Of a stretch of 25,840 nt of DNA, positions 1 to 6,423 are shown in pieces. The stretch lies in IMG/VR virus record IMGVR_UViG_3300022853_000080, positions 1 through 25,840 of that record; one strand, written 5' to 3'. Source of the DNA: a virus. The position numbers and the translations under genes were made by a program. Position 1 is the stretch's first letter, and every line of letters begins with the position of its first letter. The notes beneath the pieces were generated by a model. It searched no databases, was not told the DNA's origin, and worked only from the letters and a program-made list of their open reading frames with translations.

Positions 1-17
1 GTTACATTTGACGCAGA

Positions 18-404
18 TTAAATACATCGTTCAGTCTCCTCTGGTGGGTCGGGGAGGGGCATCCAGTGTGTTGGATTACACTCAGTATTATGATCAACAT
101 AACCATCTACGGGTATTTCTAAGATGTGCCACGTATTGTTGGCGTATGCCATTGGGACAACTCCAAATCCTTCAGCATAACCTATGACCTGCTCATAGTA
201 GTCTCGGGTCGATGTCTCTATTGGTTGCCATGCGTAATCCCAATTCACAGACGCTTGGACTGCTGGTGGTGTGTAAATTTCGTAGTTGCCTTTGCACCAT
301 GAAAAACTAGGGTCTAGTATTAGACGGTCGTCAATGTGAACAGCCCCACCATTCGCATAGTGCATCATAACTTCTGCTGCCTTACGTGCTTCATCGCGTG
401 TCAT
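18..404 (-). CDS. DUF551-like phage protein
   Basis: This 128-residue protein looks like a join of two modules common in phages. The N-terminus (MTRDEARKAAEVMMHYANGG) resembles a widespread phage module that continues to a W-x-Y type ending, here FSWCKGNYEIYTPP. The C-terminal half carries the DUF551 signature: WQPIETS near residue 59 and THWMPLPDPP near 112-121. The function of DUF551 is unknown; it is an accessory phage domain. The ATG at 404 has a GGGGGA ribosome-binding site a few bases upstream. The ATG overlaps the stop of a 32-codon gene by the four bases ATGA, so the protein is probably translated by coupling at the end of the operon. The next gene on the left is outside the window. 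Confidence 0.75.
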   Translation of the reverse strand: MTRDEARKAAEVMMHYANGGAVHIDDRLILDPSFSWCKGNYEIYTPPAVQASVNWDYAWQPIETSTRDYYEQVIGYAEGFGVVPMAYANNTWHILEIPVDGYVDHNTECNPTHWMPLPDPPEETERCI

Positions 405-499
405 TGTTCATCCCCCACACGTCCTTTAAATAATCGGTAGTCCGGTTGTTGAATTATAGACATTATCACAGCCTTCTCGGTGCCTGTTATACGAATCAT
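401..499 (-). CDS. Small 32-residue protein between HTH gene and DUF551 gene
   Basis: A short open frame of 32 codons fills the gap between the HTH gene and the DUF551-like gene. Its ATG (499-497) overlaps the HTH stop as ATGA. Its own TGA (403-401) overlaps the ATG of the DUF551-like gene in the same way. The product begins MIRITGTEKAVIMSIIQQ and ends FKGRVGDEQ. There is no signal peptide, membrane helix or recognisable motif, and I do not know its function. The double ATGA junction is the same architecture used by most genes of this operon and is the main reason to accept it. It could be a coupling leader rather than a functional protein. Confidence 0.5.
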   Translation of the reverse strand: MIRITGTEKAVIMSIIQQPDYRLFKGRVGDEQ

Positions 500-696
500 T
501 CCTTAGACACCACTTCCAGTTCATGACCAAGTCCGTTCAGGACTCGCTCTACTGTGCTGAGGCTAGGTTCACTAAGACCTCGCCGCCAGTTGCACATCGT
601 GGCCGTGGACACGTTGCACTTTTCAGAAAGTGCAACCCAGGAAAGCTTCTGCTCGTTCTTTAGCTCCATGATAACAGTCATTATAGTTACCTTCAT
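496..696 (-). CDS. Small XRE-type HTH protein A
   Basis: This 66-residue protein is a minimal helix-turn-helix DNA-binding protein of the Cro/C1 (XRE) type. Residues about 18-40 (SWVALSEKCNVSTATMCNWR) have the usual Q/S-x-x-LA pattern of helix 2, the turn, and recognition helix 3. The rest is a short helix ending GLGHELEVVSKE. The ATG at 696 has an AAGGAA site 7 nt upstream; internal ATGs (codons 6 and 10) lack one. A TATAAT promoter lies just upstream, over the exonuclease stop codon, so this gene may be independently transcribed. It is one of three similar-sized HTH proteins in the operon and could be a repressor of phage promoters or of superinfecting relatives. The target is unknown. Confidence 0.75.
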   Translation of the reverse strand: MKVTIMTVIMELKNEQKLSWVALSEKCNVSTATMCNWRRGLSEPSLSTVERVLNGLGHELEVVSKE

Positions 697-715
697 AAGG
701 CGTTCCTTTTTTAAC

Positions 716-752
716 TGCGGTTATTATAGCAAGGGTATTTCCGGTCCAGCAA
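716..752 (-). promoter_or_regulatory. Putative sigma70-like promoter before HTH protein A
   Basis: On the minus strand a perfect TATAAT (728-723) lies 18 nt downstream of TTGCTG (752-747). The -10 box overlaps the stop codon of the exonuclease gene and sits about 27 nt before the HTH protein A start. The 15-nt element GCTATAATAACCGCA (730-716) recurs with one mismatch at 7588-7574, upstream of the modification operon. Base pattern only; no transcript evidence. Confidence 0.5.
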
Positions 753-1269
753 CCAATTTTATTTTCTGCCATGCCGCGAGGGTGCGGGTGGCTTGCTCCA
801 CTGCGTCTGCAAGGGCAGTGTGCTTGGTGGCTTCTGGTTTATCTATAGGGCAAAGGTGCCACAAGGTCCGGGTGTCGCGGATGTTATAGAATCTCCACGG
901 GATGCGTTCACCCTCCATCATACTCTCGATTTGTGGGACATCGAAAGTGGCCCCATGAGACCAGACGAACTTACAGTTCATTCTATTCCAGTAGTCCCTG
1001 AGTGATCCCATACAACCCGCTACACTCGCCCGCCGTGCAGAGGTAACGCCTCGGCGGGCCTCATCACTTTGCTTGAGCCACCACATGAACGTGTCTGGGC
1101 TTACGACTCTCTTCGCATCCAGCTGGTCTTGAAACGTGGGGAACAGCTCTATCCCTCCGTGGTCATCTACCCAACCAGTGTCCGGGTTGAACGCAATCGC
1201 GCCTATTGAAATAAGAACGGCGTCTGCGCCAGTACCCATGGTCTCGTTGTCTATCATTAAATGGTTCAT
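724..1269 (-). CDS. DEDDh 3'-5' exonuclease (DnaQ-like, Rv2179c/DexA-type)
   Basis: This 181-residue protein belongs to the RNase H-fold DEDD exonucleases that remove nucleotides from 3' ends. Exo I is MIDNETMGT (D7 and E9, with Asn in place of the usual Ile/Thr between them). Exo II is FVWSHGATFDVPQIE (D about 110). Exo III is KHTALADAVEQA, with His four residues before Asp, making it the DEDDh subgroup. Length and the WWLKQSDEAR segment fit the phage/mycobacterial Rv2179c-like family. The polymerase encoded upstream already has its own proofreading domain, so this enzyme probably has another job, such as host DNA degradation or end processing. Its ATG (1269) shares one base with the TAA of the preceding 58-aa gene, and AAGGGA lies 7 nt upstream. 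Confidence 0.85.
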   Translation of the reverse strand: MNHLMIDNETMGTGADAVLISIGAIAFNPDTGWVDDHGGIELFPTFQDQLDAKRVVSPDTFMWWLKQSDEARRGVTSARRASVAGCMGSLRDYWNRMNCKFVWSHGATFDVPQIESMMEGERIPWRFYNIRDTRTLWHLCPIDKPEATKHTALADAVEQATRTLAAWQKIKLVAGPEIPLL

Positions 1270-1445
1270 TATCGTTCCCTTATCATCCTTCGCTTAATGT
1301 CTTCAATGGCTTCTTGTAATTCCTTGACTCGGTTCTCAAGCGCAGCGACTCTAGTAGGTCCCGCTCTCCTGAAGTAGAGGATTTCACATAGTTCCCTGTT
1401 AATAGAGCTAGAAAGTTTAAAAGCGTGTTCCACAGCATTGATCAC
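1269..1445 (-). CDS. 58-residue helical protein with GTG start
   Basis: A GTG-initiated frame fills the gap between HTH protein B and the exonuclease. The GTG (1445-1443) overlaps the TGA of HTH protein B as GTGA, exactly as the polymerase GTG overlaps its own upstream HTH gene. The TAA (1271-1269) shares one base with the exonuclease ATG. The product starts VINAVEHAFKLSSSINREL (first residue Met in the protein). It ends in a charged heptad-like stretch (VAALENRVKELQEAIEDIKR) predicted to form a coiled coil or amphipathic helix. I do not recognise a family. A second reading frame in the gap starting at ATG 1438 lacks these junctions and reads like noise. Confidence 0.6.
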   Translation of the reverse strand: MINAVEHAFKLSSSINRELCEILYFRRAGPTRVAALENRVKELQEAIEDIKRRMIRER

Positions 1446-1639
1446 CCTTTCTTGACTAACTCTATTTCGTATCCGTAGACTTTAAGTAGCTTCTCTACGG
1501 ACGCGACTTGTGGTATCTGGTTCCCGCTTTCCCACCGCTGGATAGACGCATGGTGGAGGTCCGACAGTAGCGCGGCGCGATTTTGGCTCAGCCCGGACTC
1601 TTCCCGGAGCGTGACCAGTTCTTTAGCGAGCCAGTGCAT
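1442..1639 (-). CDS. Small XRE-type HTH protein B
   Basis: This 65-residue protein is a compact XRE-type DNA-binding protein. The HTH is LREESGLSQNRAALLSDLHH followed by ASIQRWESGNQIPQ, with the W-E-S-G pattern typical of the helix 3-4 turn in this family. The C-terminus is VEKLLKVYGYEIELVKKG. I chose the ATG at 1639, which overlaps the last 17 nt of the polymerase gene, because GGGAGGA sits 5 nt upstream; an earlier in-frame start at 1699 lies wholly inside the polymerase frame. The stop overlaps the GTG of the next gene. The protein is probably made with the polymerase and may autoregulate the operon; this is inference. Confidence 0.8.
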   Translation of the reverse strand: MHWLAKELVTLREESGLSQNRAALLSDLHHASIQRWESGNQIPQVASVEKLLKVYGYEIELVKKG

Positions 1640-3638
1640 GGAAGTCCTCCCACGAATGTTTAGCGTCGCCCCAGTTTTTCCCAAACTCTGAGTCAACAAT
1701 TATAGGCACCGACAGCGGCACCGCCTCAATCATAATTTCTTCTGCCATTTTGTACTCCTTTTCTTCTGTTACAGATAGATCAATTTCATCGTGCATTTGT
1801 AGCATCATCCAAAGGCCTTGCTTGTGCATCTCTACCATGGCCTTCTTTGTCTGGTCTGCGGCGCTGCCTTGTATTAGGCGGTTCAGCGCCTTGTGTGTAA
1901 ACGCTCGTTTAAGCTTCTTCCAGCGCTTGTCTGTTTGGCCCCTAGCCTGTGCCGCCTCTAGTGGCAAGGGCCTGTCTGTGCGCCCCCATTGCGGCTCATA
2001 TAGGTCAAAGCGGCACCGCCTGTTGAGTATGGTCTTAATAAATCCACGCTTTCCAGCAAGGTTGCTGGTCGTGTTCATCAGGCCCTTCATGTAGGGTAGG
2101 CGGTCGTGGAACTGGTCCAGTATCGACTTGCCTTCTGGCCCTGCAATTTCATAGCATGGGAAGGTCGTAGACTTTTCATCGGAGTGTTGCCACTTGTCAT
2201 CCATCTTTACCATCCACGCCGTAGGTAGTCCTAGATCATGGCATAGCTTGGCCTCGCCCATACCGTAGGGAAGTCCTAGGTTAATCGGCTTGGCTTGCTT
2301 GCGCCCGATATTACATATGTCGGCCACCATTTGGTGATAGTCAGTGTGCGGGTCACGCCGGAACTGTTCCACAGCTTCTGCGGCTCCCGTCTGCTTCGTA
2401 AGGAACGCATAGTGTAGTGTGAGGCGCGGCTCCTGCGACGAGTAATCCTGTGCTGACCAAATGGAGCCCTCTTCCGGTAAGAACATACCCCGAACAATAG
2501 GCGCAAGGAACTCATCACGCCCCGAGTTCTGCTGCAGGTTTGGGTTAGACGCCGACAGGCGTCCAGACACTGTTCCACCATCGTCACTTTTCATAGGGTG
2601 CAGCTCACAGTGGATGCGTCCATCGTGGGCGTGATTGCCGATCTGCCCATCAATAAAGGTGTTCACTGTTTTACCAAGCTTACGAAGCTGACGAACTGTG
2701 CGGGGCATTTCGTGACTGTGACCCTCTAGGAACTCCTTGGTAAAGCTTGGGTTGCCTATGTCGGTGTGTGGGTGAGGGATGTCCAGCTTCTTAAACGCCT
2801 TGGCTACCGAACCAGGGGACCATACATCCATTGTAATCCCCCATTTGGATTTGAGGTTCTTGATTAGATCCTTCTCTAACCCTTGTATCTGGACTCGCGC
2901 CTGTTCCGCTTTACTGTAGTCAATGCGAATGCCCCGCTTGCGCATCTCTACCAGTACCGGGAGCATCTCCATCTCTAGGTGGTACAGGTCCATCAGGTCT
3001 TGGCTGGCGAGTATCTCCTGTTCGTAAAGATACAAGTCCATCGTTTGGATAACATCACCCTCTGCGTATGGTCCTACGTGGCGCGGAGGCATTCTCCACA
3101 TGTTCTTCTTCAGTTCTTTCTGGGTTTTAAAGCCCCAGACCGCGCCCGCTTTTTTAAGATGCTCCTCGTCCTTACCACCGCCAAGCCAGTCTTTTGACAG
3201 GTTGTCCAGTGAGTAGGACATGCGGTTCTCATCTATTAGGGCGGCACCGATTTGGGTATCGTGCAGTTGACCACGGCACACCGTAGCGCCCCACCGCCAC
3301 ATCCAACCGAGGTCATACATTCCGTTGTGGAAGACCTTTGGTATGGACGAGCGCATTATCTCATCTACGTAGCGCCGCACTAGGTCGTCATCCAAATTGC
3401 TGCCCTCTTGATGGCCCACGGGCAGGTAGAACGCGTCTGTGCGGTCGCCGTGACGCAGCCCAATAGCCACCCCGGCCAAGTGGCCACCACCCCATGGCCA
3501 CCCCGGTCCTCGGTCTGTGAGATTGGGGTCGTTGGTCTCTGTGTCAATGGCGAGAACACTCGCGTTCTGCCACTCGGGCAGTATCTCGGGTGGACGCCAC
3601 GGGCTGTCTACATCAAATAGGGGTAACTGTTGGCTCAC
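1623..3638 (-). CDS. polA: Family A DNA polymerase with proofreading domain (Leu762 type)
   Basis: This 671-residue replicative polymerase has both expected domains. The 3'-5' exonuclease shows DTET at 32-35, FHNGMYDLGWM with N105 and D109, and YAEGD with D195. The polymerase shows motif A (QDYSSQEPRL, metal-binding D398), motif B (RKQAKPINLGLPYG, 446-459) and motif C (MHDE, D617). SGRLSASNPNLQQ (358-370) is the usual template-contact block. The residue equivalent to E. coli Phe762 is Leu454. There is no 5'-3' exonuclease domain and no DnaJ-like insert such as reported for HMO-2011. The start is GTG, overlapping the TGA of the upstream HTH gene as GTGA. The polymerase would have to accept any modified thymidine triphosphate made by the upstream cassette. 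Confidence 0.97.
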   Translation of the reverse strand: MSQQLPLFDVDSPWRPPEILPEWQNASVLAIDTETNDPNLTDRGPGWPWGGGHLAGVAIGLRHGDRTDAFYLPVGHQEGSNLDDDLVRRYVDEIMRSSIPKVFHNGMYDLGWMWRWGATVCRGQLHDTQIGAALIDENRMSYSLDNLSKDWLGGGKDEEHLKKAGAVWGFKTQKELKKNMWRMPPRHVGPYAEGDVIQTMDLYLYEQEILASQDLMDLYHLEMEMLPVLVEMRKRGIRIDYSKAEQARVQIQGLEKDLIKNLKSKWGITMDVWSPGSVAKAFKKLDIPHPHTDIGNPSFTKEFLEGHSHEMPRTVRQLRKLGKTVNTFIDGQIGNHAHDGRIHCELHPMKSDDGGTVSGRLSASNPNLQQNSGRDEFLAPIVRGMFLPEEGSIWSAQDYSSQEPRLTLHYAFLTKQTGAAEAVEQFRRDPHTDYHQMVADICNIGRKQAKPINLGLPYGMGEAKLCHDLGLPTAWMVKMDDKWQHSDEKSTTFPCYEIAGPEGKSILDQFHDRLPYMKGLMNTTSNLAGKRGFIKTILNRRCRFDLYEPQWGRTDRPLPLEAAQARGQTDKRWKKLKRAFTHKALNRLIQGSAADQTKKAMVEMHKQGLWMMLQMHDEIDLSVTEEKEYKMAEEIMIEAVPLSVPIIVDSEFGKNWGDAKHSWEDFHALAR

Positions 3639-3838
3639 TTAGATTTCCTCCGCAAAGTTACTTCATAGCCCATTGTTTCGGCCCAGTCTATAAACTGATT
3701 AAGCCTTGGGTCTTTGTGCCTGTACCAGCGGTCTACGCTACTGTACGCGTAGCCGGAGGCTGTTGCGATGTCCAGCTTACGCAGACGCGCGATACGGGCG
3801 GTCTTTTGCAACACCGCTATCATTTGTTTAGCGGTCAT
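3635..3838 (-). CDS. Small HTH-like protein C
   Basis: This 67-residue basic protein starts MTAKQMIAVLQKTARIARLR. It has an HTH-like core, LDIATASGYAYSSVDRWYRH, where a small-residue turn precedes a candidate recognition helix. The ending MGYEVTLRRKSK matches the GYE-x-x-L endings of HTH proteins A and B. I prefer ATG 3838, which has GGAAAGG 4 nt upstream, over ATG 3868, which has no good site. The start overlaps the zinc-ribbon gene by 11 nt and the stop overlaps the polymerase GTG, so its translation is coupled to polymerase synthesis. It probably binds DNA, but the assignment is weaker than for A and B. Confidence 0.65.
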   Translation of the reverse strand: MTAKQMIAVLQKTARIARLRKLDIATASGYAYSSVDRWYRHKDPRLNQFIDWAETMGYEVTLRRKSK

Positions 3839-4022
3839 TGAGCCTTTCCGTATTATCCAACGGGCCAAGGTCTTCTAAGTCATCAGGGTCCATGATCTTA
3901 GAATTTGAGCTGACTCCTTCTATGTTAACTGTCGCGTGATTAACGTGTTGCGGCTCTTCGCATCCAGGGCAGACAATAACGTCATCCTCTAATTCTTCGT
4001 AACATGCAGTGCAGCTTTTCAT
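3828..4022 (-). CDS. Small zinc-ribbon protein
   Basis: A 64-residue acidic protein whose first 21 residues form a zinc ribbon: CTAC at 4-7 and CPGC at 18-21, two CxxC knuckles separated by ten residues. The remainder is low-complexity and acidic (IMDPDDLEDLGPLDN) and probably disordered. Such proteins often act as nucleic-acid or protein adaptors; no specific role can be read. Its ATG overlaps the DUF3310 stop as ATGA and its end overlaps HTH protein C by 11 nt, placing it in the nucleotide-metabolism/polymerase part of the operon. Confidence 0.75.
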   Translation of the reverse strand: MKSCTACYEELEDDVIVCPGCEEPQHVNHATVNIEGVSSNSKIMDPDDLEDLGPLDNTERLNDR

Positions 4023-4270
4023 TTTATGATCCCTTCAGAAATGAGTTCACGGTACTTTTGCAGGTAGTGGATAGCTTTGTCGATATCTTCGATACCGTTC
4101 TTCTCACGCCATCGGTCAATGTATTTGGTTGCGGCTCCCTGAAAGTAGTCGTAACCTCTCCGGGCAGCGAAGTCCCAGTGTTGAATTTCGTACCCGCTGG
4201 TACGATAGTGGACACCTCCGACTTGCAGGTCATTTGCATTCGGGACATTAGCTTGCTCGTCACTTGCCAT
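4019..4270 (-). CDS. DUF3310 protein (T7 gp1.7-like nucleotide kinase family)
   Basis: This 83-residue protein carries the whole DUF3310 signature. It begins at VGGVHYRTSGYEIQHWDF and continues with YDYFQGAATKYIDRW and DIDKAIHYLQKYREL. Phage members have been annotated as nucleotide kinases because the related T7 gp1.7 has a (d)TMP/GMP kinase activity; this short version may lack catalysis. The ATG at 4270 has AAGGAGAG 6-7 nt upstream, the strongest ribosome-binding site in this part of the operon. The gene lies almost entirely inside the 3' part of the HD gene in another frame. Since DUF3310 is conserved throughout, this frame is certainly the real one here. Placement next to ThyA-like and HD proteins fits a role in dNTP supply. 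Confidence 0.9.
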   Translation of the reverse strand: MASDEQANVPNANDLQVGGVHYRTSGYEIQHWDFAARRGYDYFQGAATKYIDRWREKNGIEDIDKAIHYLQKYRELISEGIIK

Positions 4271-4752
4271 TCTTTGCTCTCCTTGTTTGTGATTAATTTA
4301 TTCAGGTGATCGTAGCCGTTATTGAACCACTTGCGCGCGGCCTTGTTTCCTAGGTTTACTTCTTCTTCGCACCAGAGCATAAGCTCCAGCATATCGGCAA
4401 TCTTTAACCTATACGTCTCCACAGTCCCTAGACTTGGCATGTAGTCCTCTTCTTCCTGCATCTCGCAGATATCCAGCACCGTCTTTATCGCAGGGTATTT
4501 TTGCTTTGCTGTGAAGGGTGTATCACCTAACACACCCTCCGCAACATCGTGGTACAGCGCGGCCTGTATGAGACTAAGCGACCGGGTATTAGGCCAAAGT
4601 TCTAGGATAACTGAGGCCACTCCCCAAGAGTGATCAGCTACGCTTTGGCCGCGTATCGTTGTCACTGTATGCCACCGTTGGACGTTGCCTCCGGTTCGCC
4701 TTGCGCTCAAGTCTTCTAACAAGCCACTCGTGACAGGCTTTCTTCCAGTCAT
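4024..4752 (-). CDS. HD-domain phosphohydrolase (YfbR-like 5'-nucleotidase)
   Basis: Residues 20-160 form an HD-domain phosphohydrolase of the YfbR/dCMP-phosphatase-like type. Metal ligands are visible: H28 or H41 (QRWHTV, ADHSWGVA), H68-D69 (ALYHDVAEG) and D120 (KIADMLEL). Such enzymes dephosphorylate deoxynucleoside monophosphates. In modified-DNA phages they may remove an unwanted canonical nucleotide. The ATG at 4752 has AAGGA upstream but overlaps the ThyA-like gene by 119 nt. Residues 162-242 overprint the DUF3310 gene; that tail is Ser/Thr-rich and matches no HD family I know. The functional protein may therefore effectively end near residue 170, with the tail resulting from loss of a stop codon or an assembly indel. 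Confidence 0.8.
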   Translation of the reverse strand: MTGRKPVTSGLLEDLSARRTGGNVQRWHTVTTIRGQSVADHSWGVASVILELWPNTRSLSLIQAALYHDVAEGVLGDTPFTAKQKYPAIKTVLDICEMQEEEDYMPSLGTVETYRLKIADMLELMLWCEEEVNLGNKAARKWFNNGYDHLNKLITNKESKEWQVTSKLMSRMQMTCKSEVSTIVPAGTKFNTGTSLPGEVTTTFREPQPNTLTDGVRRTVSKISTKLSTTCKSTVNSFLKGS

Positions 4753-5659
4753 TACTTTCTATCCTTTCTACGTGCTTAATAGCACCTGTTAAGTTTCCAC
4801 CTTTAAATAGCTCCCACGCCTGGACCATAGGTACGGCGATGCCACACAAGAACGGTTCTGTGAGGCTTACATCGTACGGGTTGTTCATAAAGGCCCATAG
4901 CTCCGGCATGATACGCGCCCTGTCCGCAAATAGGTAACTGGCCGTTACCTCTCTCATTTGGTACGGGTCCACTGGTCCTGGGTCCGGTATTTCCAATGCG
5001 TTGAACACCTTTGTATAGGCGTGATAATCGTTGCTCACTTGGTAGTAGATCCCCACGGGCACCCCAAGCATATACGCGACATACTCCTGAAGGATACTCA
5101 TGTGGACTACATTGGCACCATAGGCACCCCAGATTATATCATTAGACCTGTTGTACACGGTCATATCCAAGCTTCCTAGCCGCATACGGAAGACAACCTG
5201 CATGTTACAAGGGAAATCTTTTCCTTCGCCACTATCTACGCGAGGGTCCCACATACCAAGGACGGCGCGGCGCGTGTCGGGATCTGTTCGTAGAAGAGCG
5301 ATAACTTGGTCAATCTGGTCTCGCTGGAAATGACTGCGCCATCTGTAGCCGTAGGCTCCGTGGAAGGTTTTACCATCGTCACTGAACTGGCCAATGCTGC
5401 CATTGTACCTCTCCAGCCACTCCACATCGTTACGACCAGCAAGCATCCACAAGCTTTCTAGATAGTGGAAGAAAGGGTTAGCATCGCGGCTTGCATTAAA
5501 CAGGACGCGCTCCCTTGGCCGCATATACGCTGTTGTTACAGGGTACGGTAGTGTGAGAACCTGCCCCGCTCTGCTGTTAGAGAACACGCCGTCGCTCCTC
5601 AACTTGTTCGTACCTACACAATAGGCCTCGTTGACATTCCGTGCTGTTATTACTCGCAT
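4634..5659 (-). CDS. ThyA-fold enzyme, probable dUMP hydroxymethylase
   Basis: This 341-residue protein has the thymidylate synthase fold: phosphate-binding TDPDTRRAVLGMWDP (R130/R131), catalytic Cys151 in DFPCNMQ, and NRSNDIIWGAYGANVVHMS (170-188). Asn183 corresponds to the uracil-selecting Asn of ThyA, so the substrate is probably dUMP rather than dCMP. Several features differ from true synthases as I recall E. coli ThyA. The double-Trp block TIWDEW reads SIGQFS (88-93). The H-x-Y that binds the sugar reads YQV. The catalytic Cys is followed by Asn, not His. The folate-closing C-terminal peptide is replaced by a basic tail. These losses fit an enzyme that adds water to the methylene intermediate, giving 5-hydroxymethyl-dUMP. 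An ordinary thymidylate synthase remains possible. It overlaps the glycosyltransferase gene by 10 nt. Confidence 0.85.
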   Translation of the reverse strand: MRVITARNVNEAYCVGTNKLRSDGVFSNSRAGQVLTLPYPVTTAYMRPRERVLFNASRDANPFFHYLESLWMLAGRNDVEWLERYNGSIGQFSDDGKTFHGAYGYRWRSHFQRDQIDQVIALLRTDPDTRRAVLGMWDPRVDSGEGKDFPCNMQVVFRMRLGSLDMTVYNRSNDIIWGAYGANVVHMSILQEYVAYMLGVPVGIYYQVSNDYHAYTKVFNALEIPDPGPVDPYQMREVTASYLFADRARIMPELWAFMNNPYDVSLTEPFLCGIAVPMVQAWELFKGGNLTGAIKHVERIESNDWKKACHEWLVRRLERKANRRQRPTVAYSDNDTRPKRS

Positions 5660-6423
5660 GATGATTTGTACGCCTTTTTCCAGGAGATAACTACGTCAGT
5701 ACGGACGCCGCCGCCCCAGCTTGTTTTCGTTTCTTTTTGCACGACCTTGACAAAGCCTGGATGCAGTTCTGCCAGCTCGTTACTGCATCGCGACATCATC
5801 TCTTGGTCACGGTAGGTACTGCAGCCCCCGGCAACGTTGCTCCCCGCCTGATTATGCGCGGCCCAGTAGCCGATTGAATTCGGCATACCCTTGCGCAAGA
5901 ACTGGAGTGTTACATCAAAGTCTTGCTTTGTGTCAATACGGTCAAATCGTATGCCTTCTTTATGAAAAGCATCCACGTCGTAGGCCAGCAACCGCATCAT
6001 CCGACCAACTTCTTTACGACCCTCGGCGACTGTGTTGTTTCCTTCACGGGCGCTGATACCTGCGTGAGCGTAGTCATCCAGTTGGAGCTTCAGCCACTGG
6101 AATACATCCTTCACGTCTTCAGGGGTGGCTTTGTGGAGTTTGGTTGTGTCATCCCGACGAACCGCAAAGGTAAGGTCATCATCCATCATTACGATCTTAT
6201 CCATACCCTGTTCTTTGGCATAGTCCATGATCCATTGTCGGGTAGGGCTTAGACGCTTTATTTCCCGTGGTAGAGGGACACACATCTCTGGAAATCTGCG
6301 CGAGTAACTAGCGTATTCCTGCTCCTGCACAACGAGAATGGTGTCTGCTTTTAACGAGTCAGGCAACTGTGCCAAAGTCGTTTGTTTATCGGGTCGCCCC
6401 AAGGTGTGTATGAAAAGTTTCAT
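5650..6423 (-). CDS. TET-associated-type DNA glycosyltransferase (TAGT family)
   Basis: This 257-residue protein has the GT-A-like layout of the TET/JBP-associated glycosyltransferases, the family also related to the GREB1 C-terminus. It starts MKLFIHTLGRPDKQTT with the first beta strand and nucleotide-sugar loop. It continues with LSPTRQWIMDYAKEQG and the metal-binding triad IVMMDDDLTF (DDD 81-83), then HAGISAREGNN (120-130) and the acceptor-side TKQDFDVTLQFLRKG (165-179). The family is predicted to glycosylate hydroxymethylated bases in DNA. I start it at ATG 6423, which overlaps the stop of the membrane-protein gene as ATGA; an upstream extension to 6573 is just that gene in another frame. 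Its position between a hypermodification-family protein and the ThyA-like enzyme supports a DNA-base substrate. No TET/JBP gene is nearby. Confidence 0.8.
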   Translation of the reverse strand: MKLFIHTLGRPDKQTTLAQLPDSLKADTILVVQEQEYASYSRRFPEMCVPLPREIKRLSPTRQWIMDYAKEQGMDKIVMMDDDLTFAVRRDDTTKLHKATPEDVKDVFQWLKLQLDDYAHAGISAREGNNTVAEGRKEVGRMMRLLAYDVDAFHKEGIRFDRIDTKQDFDVTLQFLRKGMPNSIGYWAAHNQAGSNVAGGCSTYRDQEMMSRCSNELAELHPGFVKVVQKETKTSWGGGVRTDVVISWKKAYKSSCE

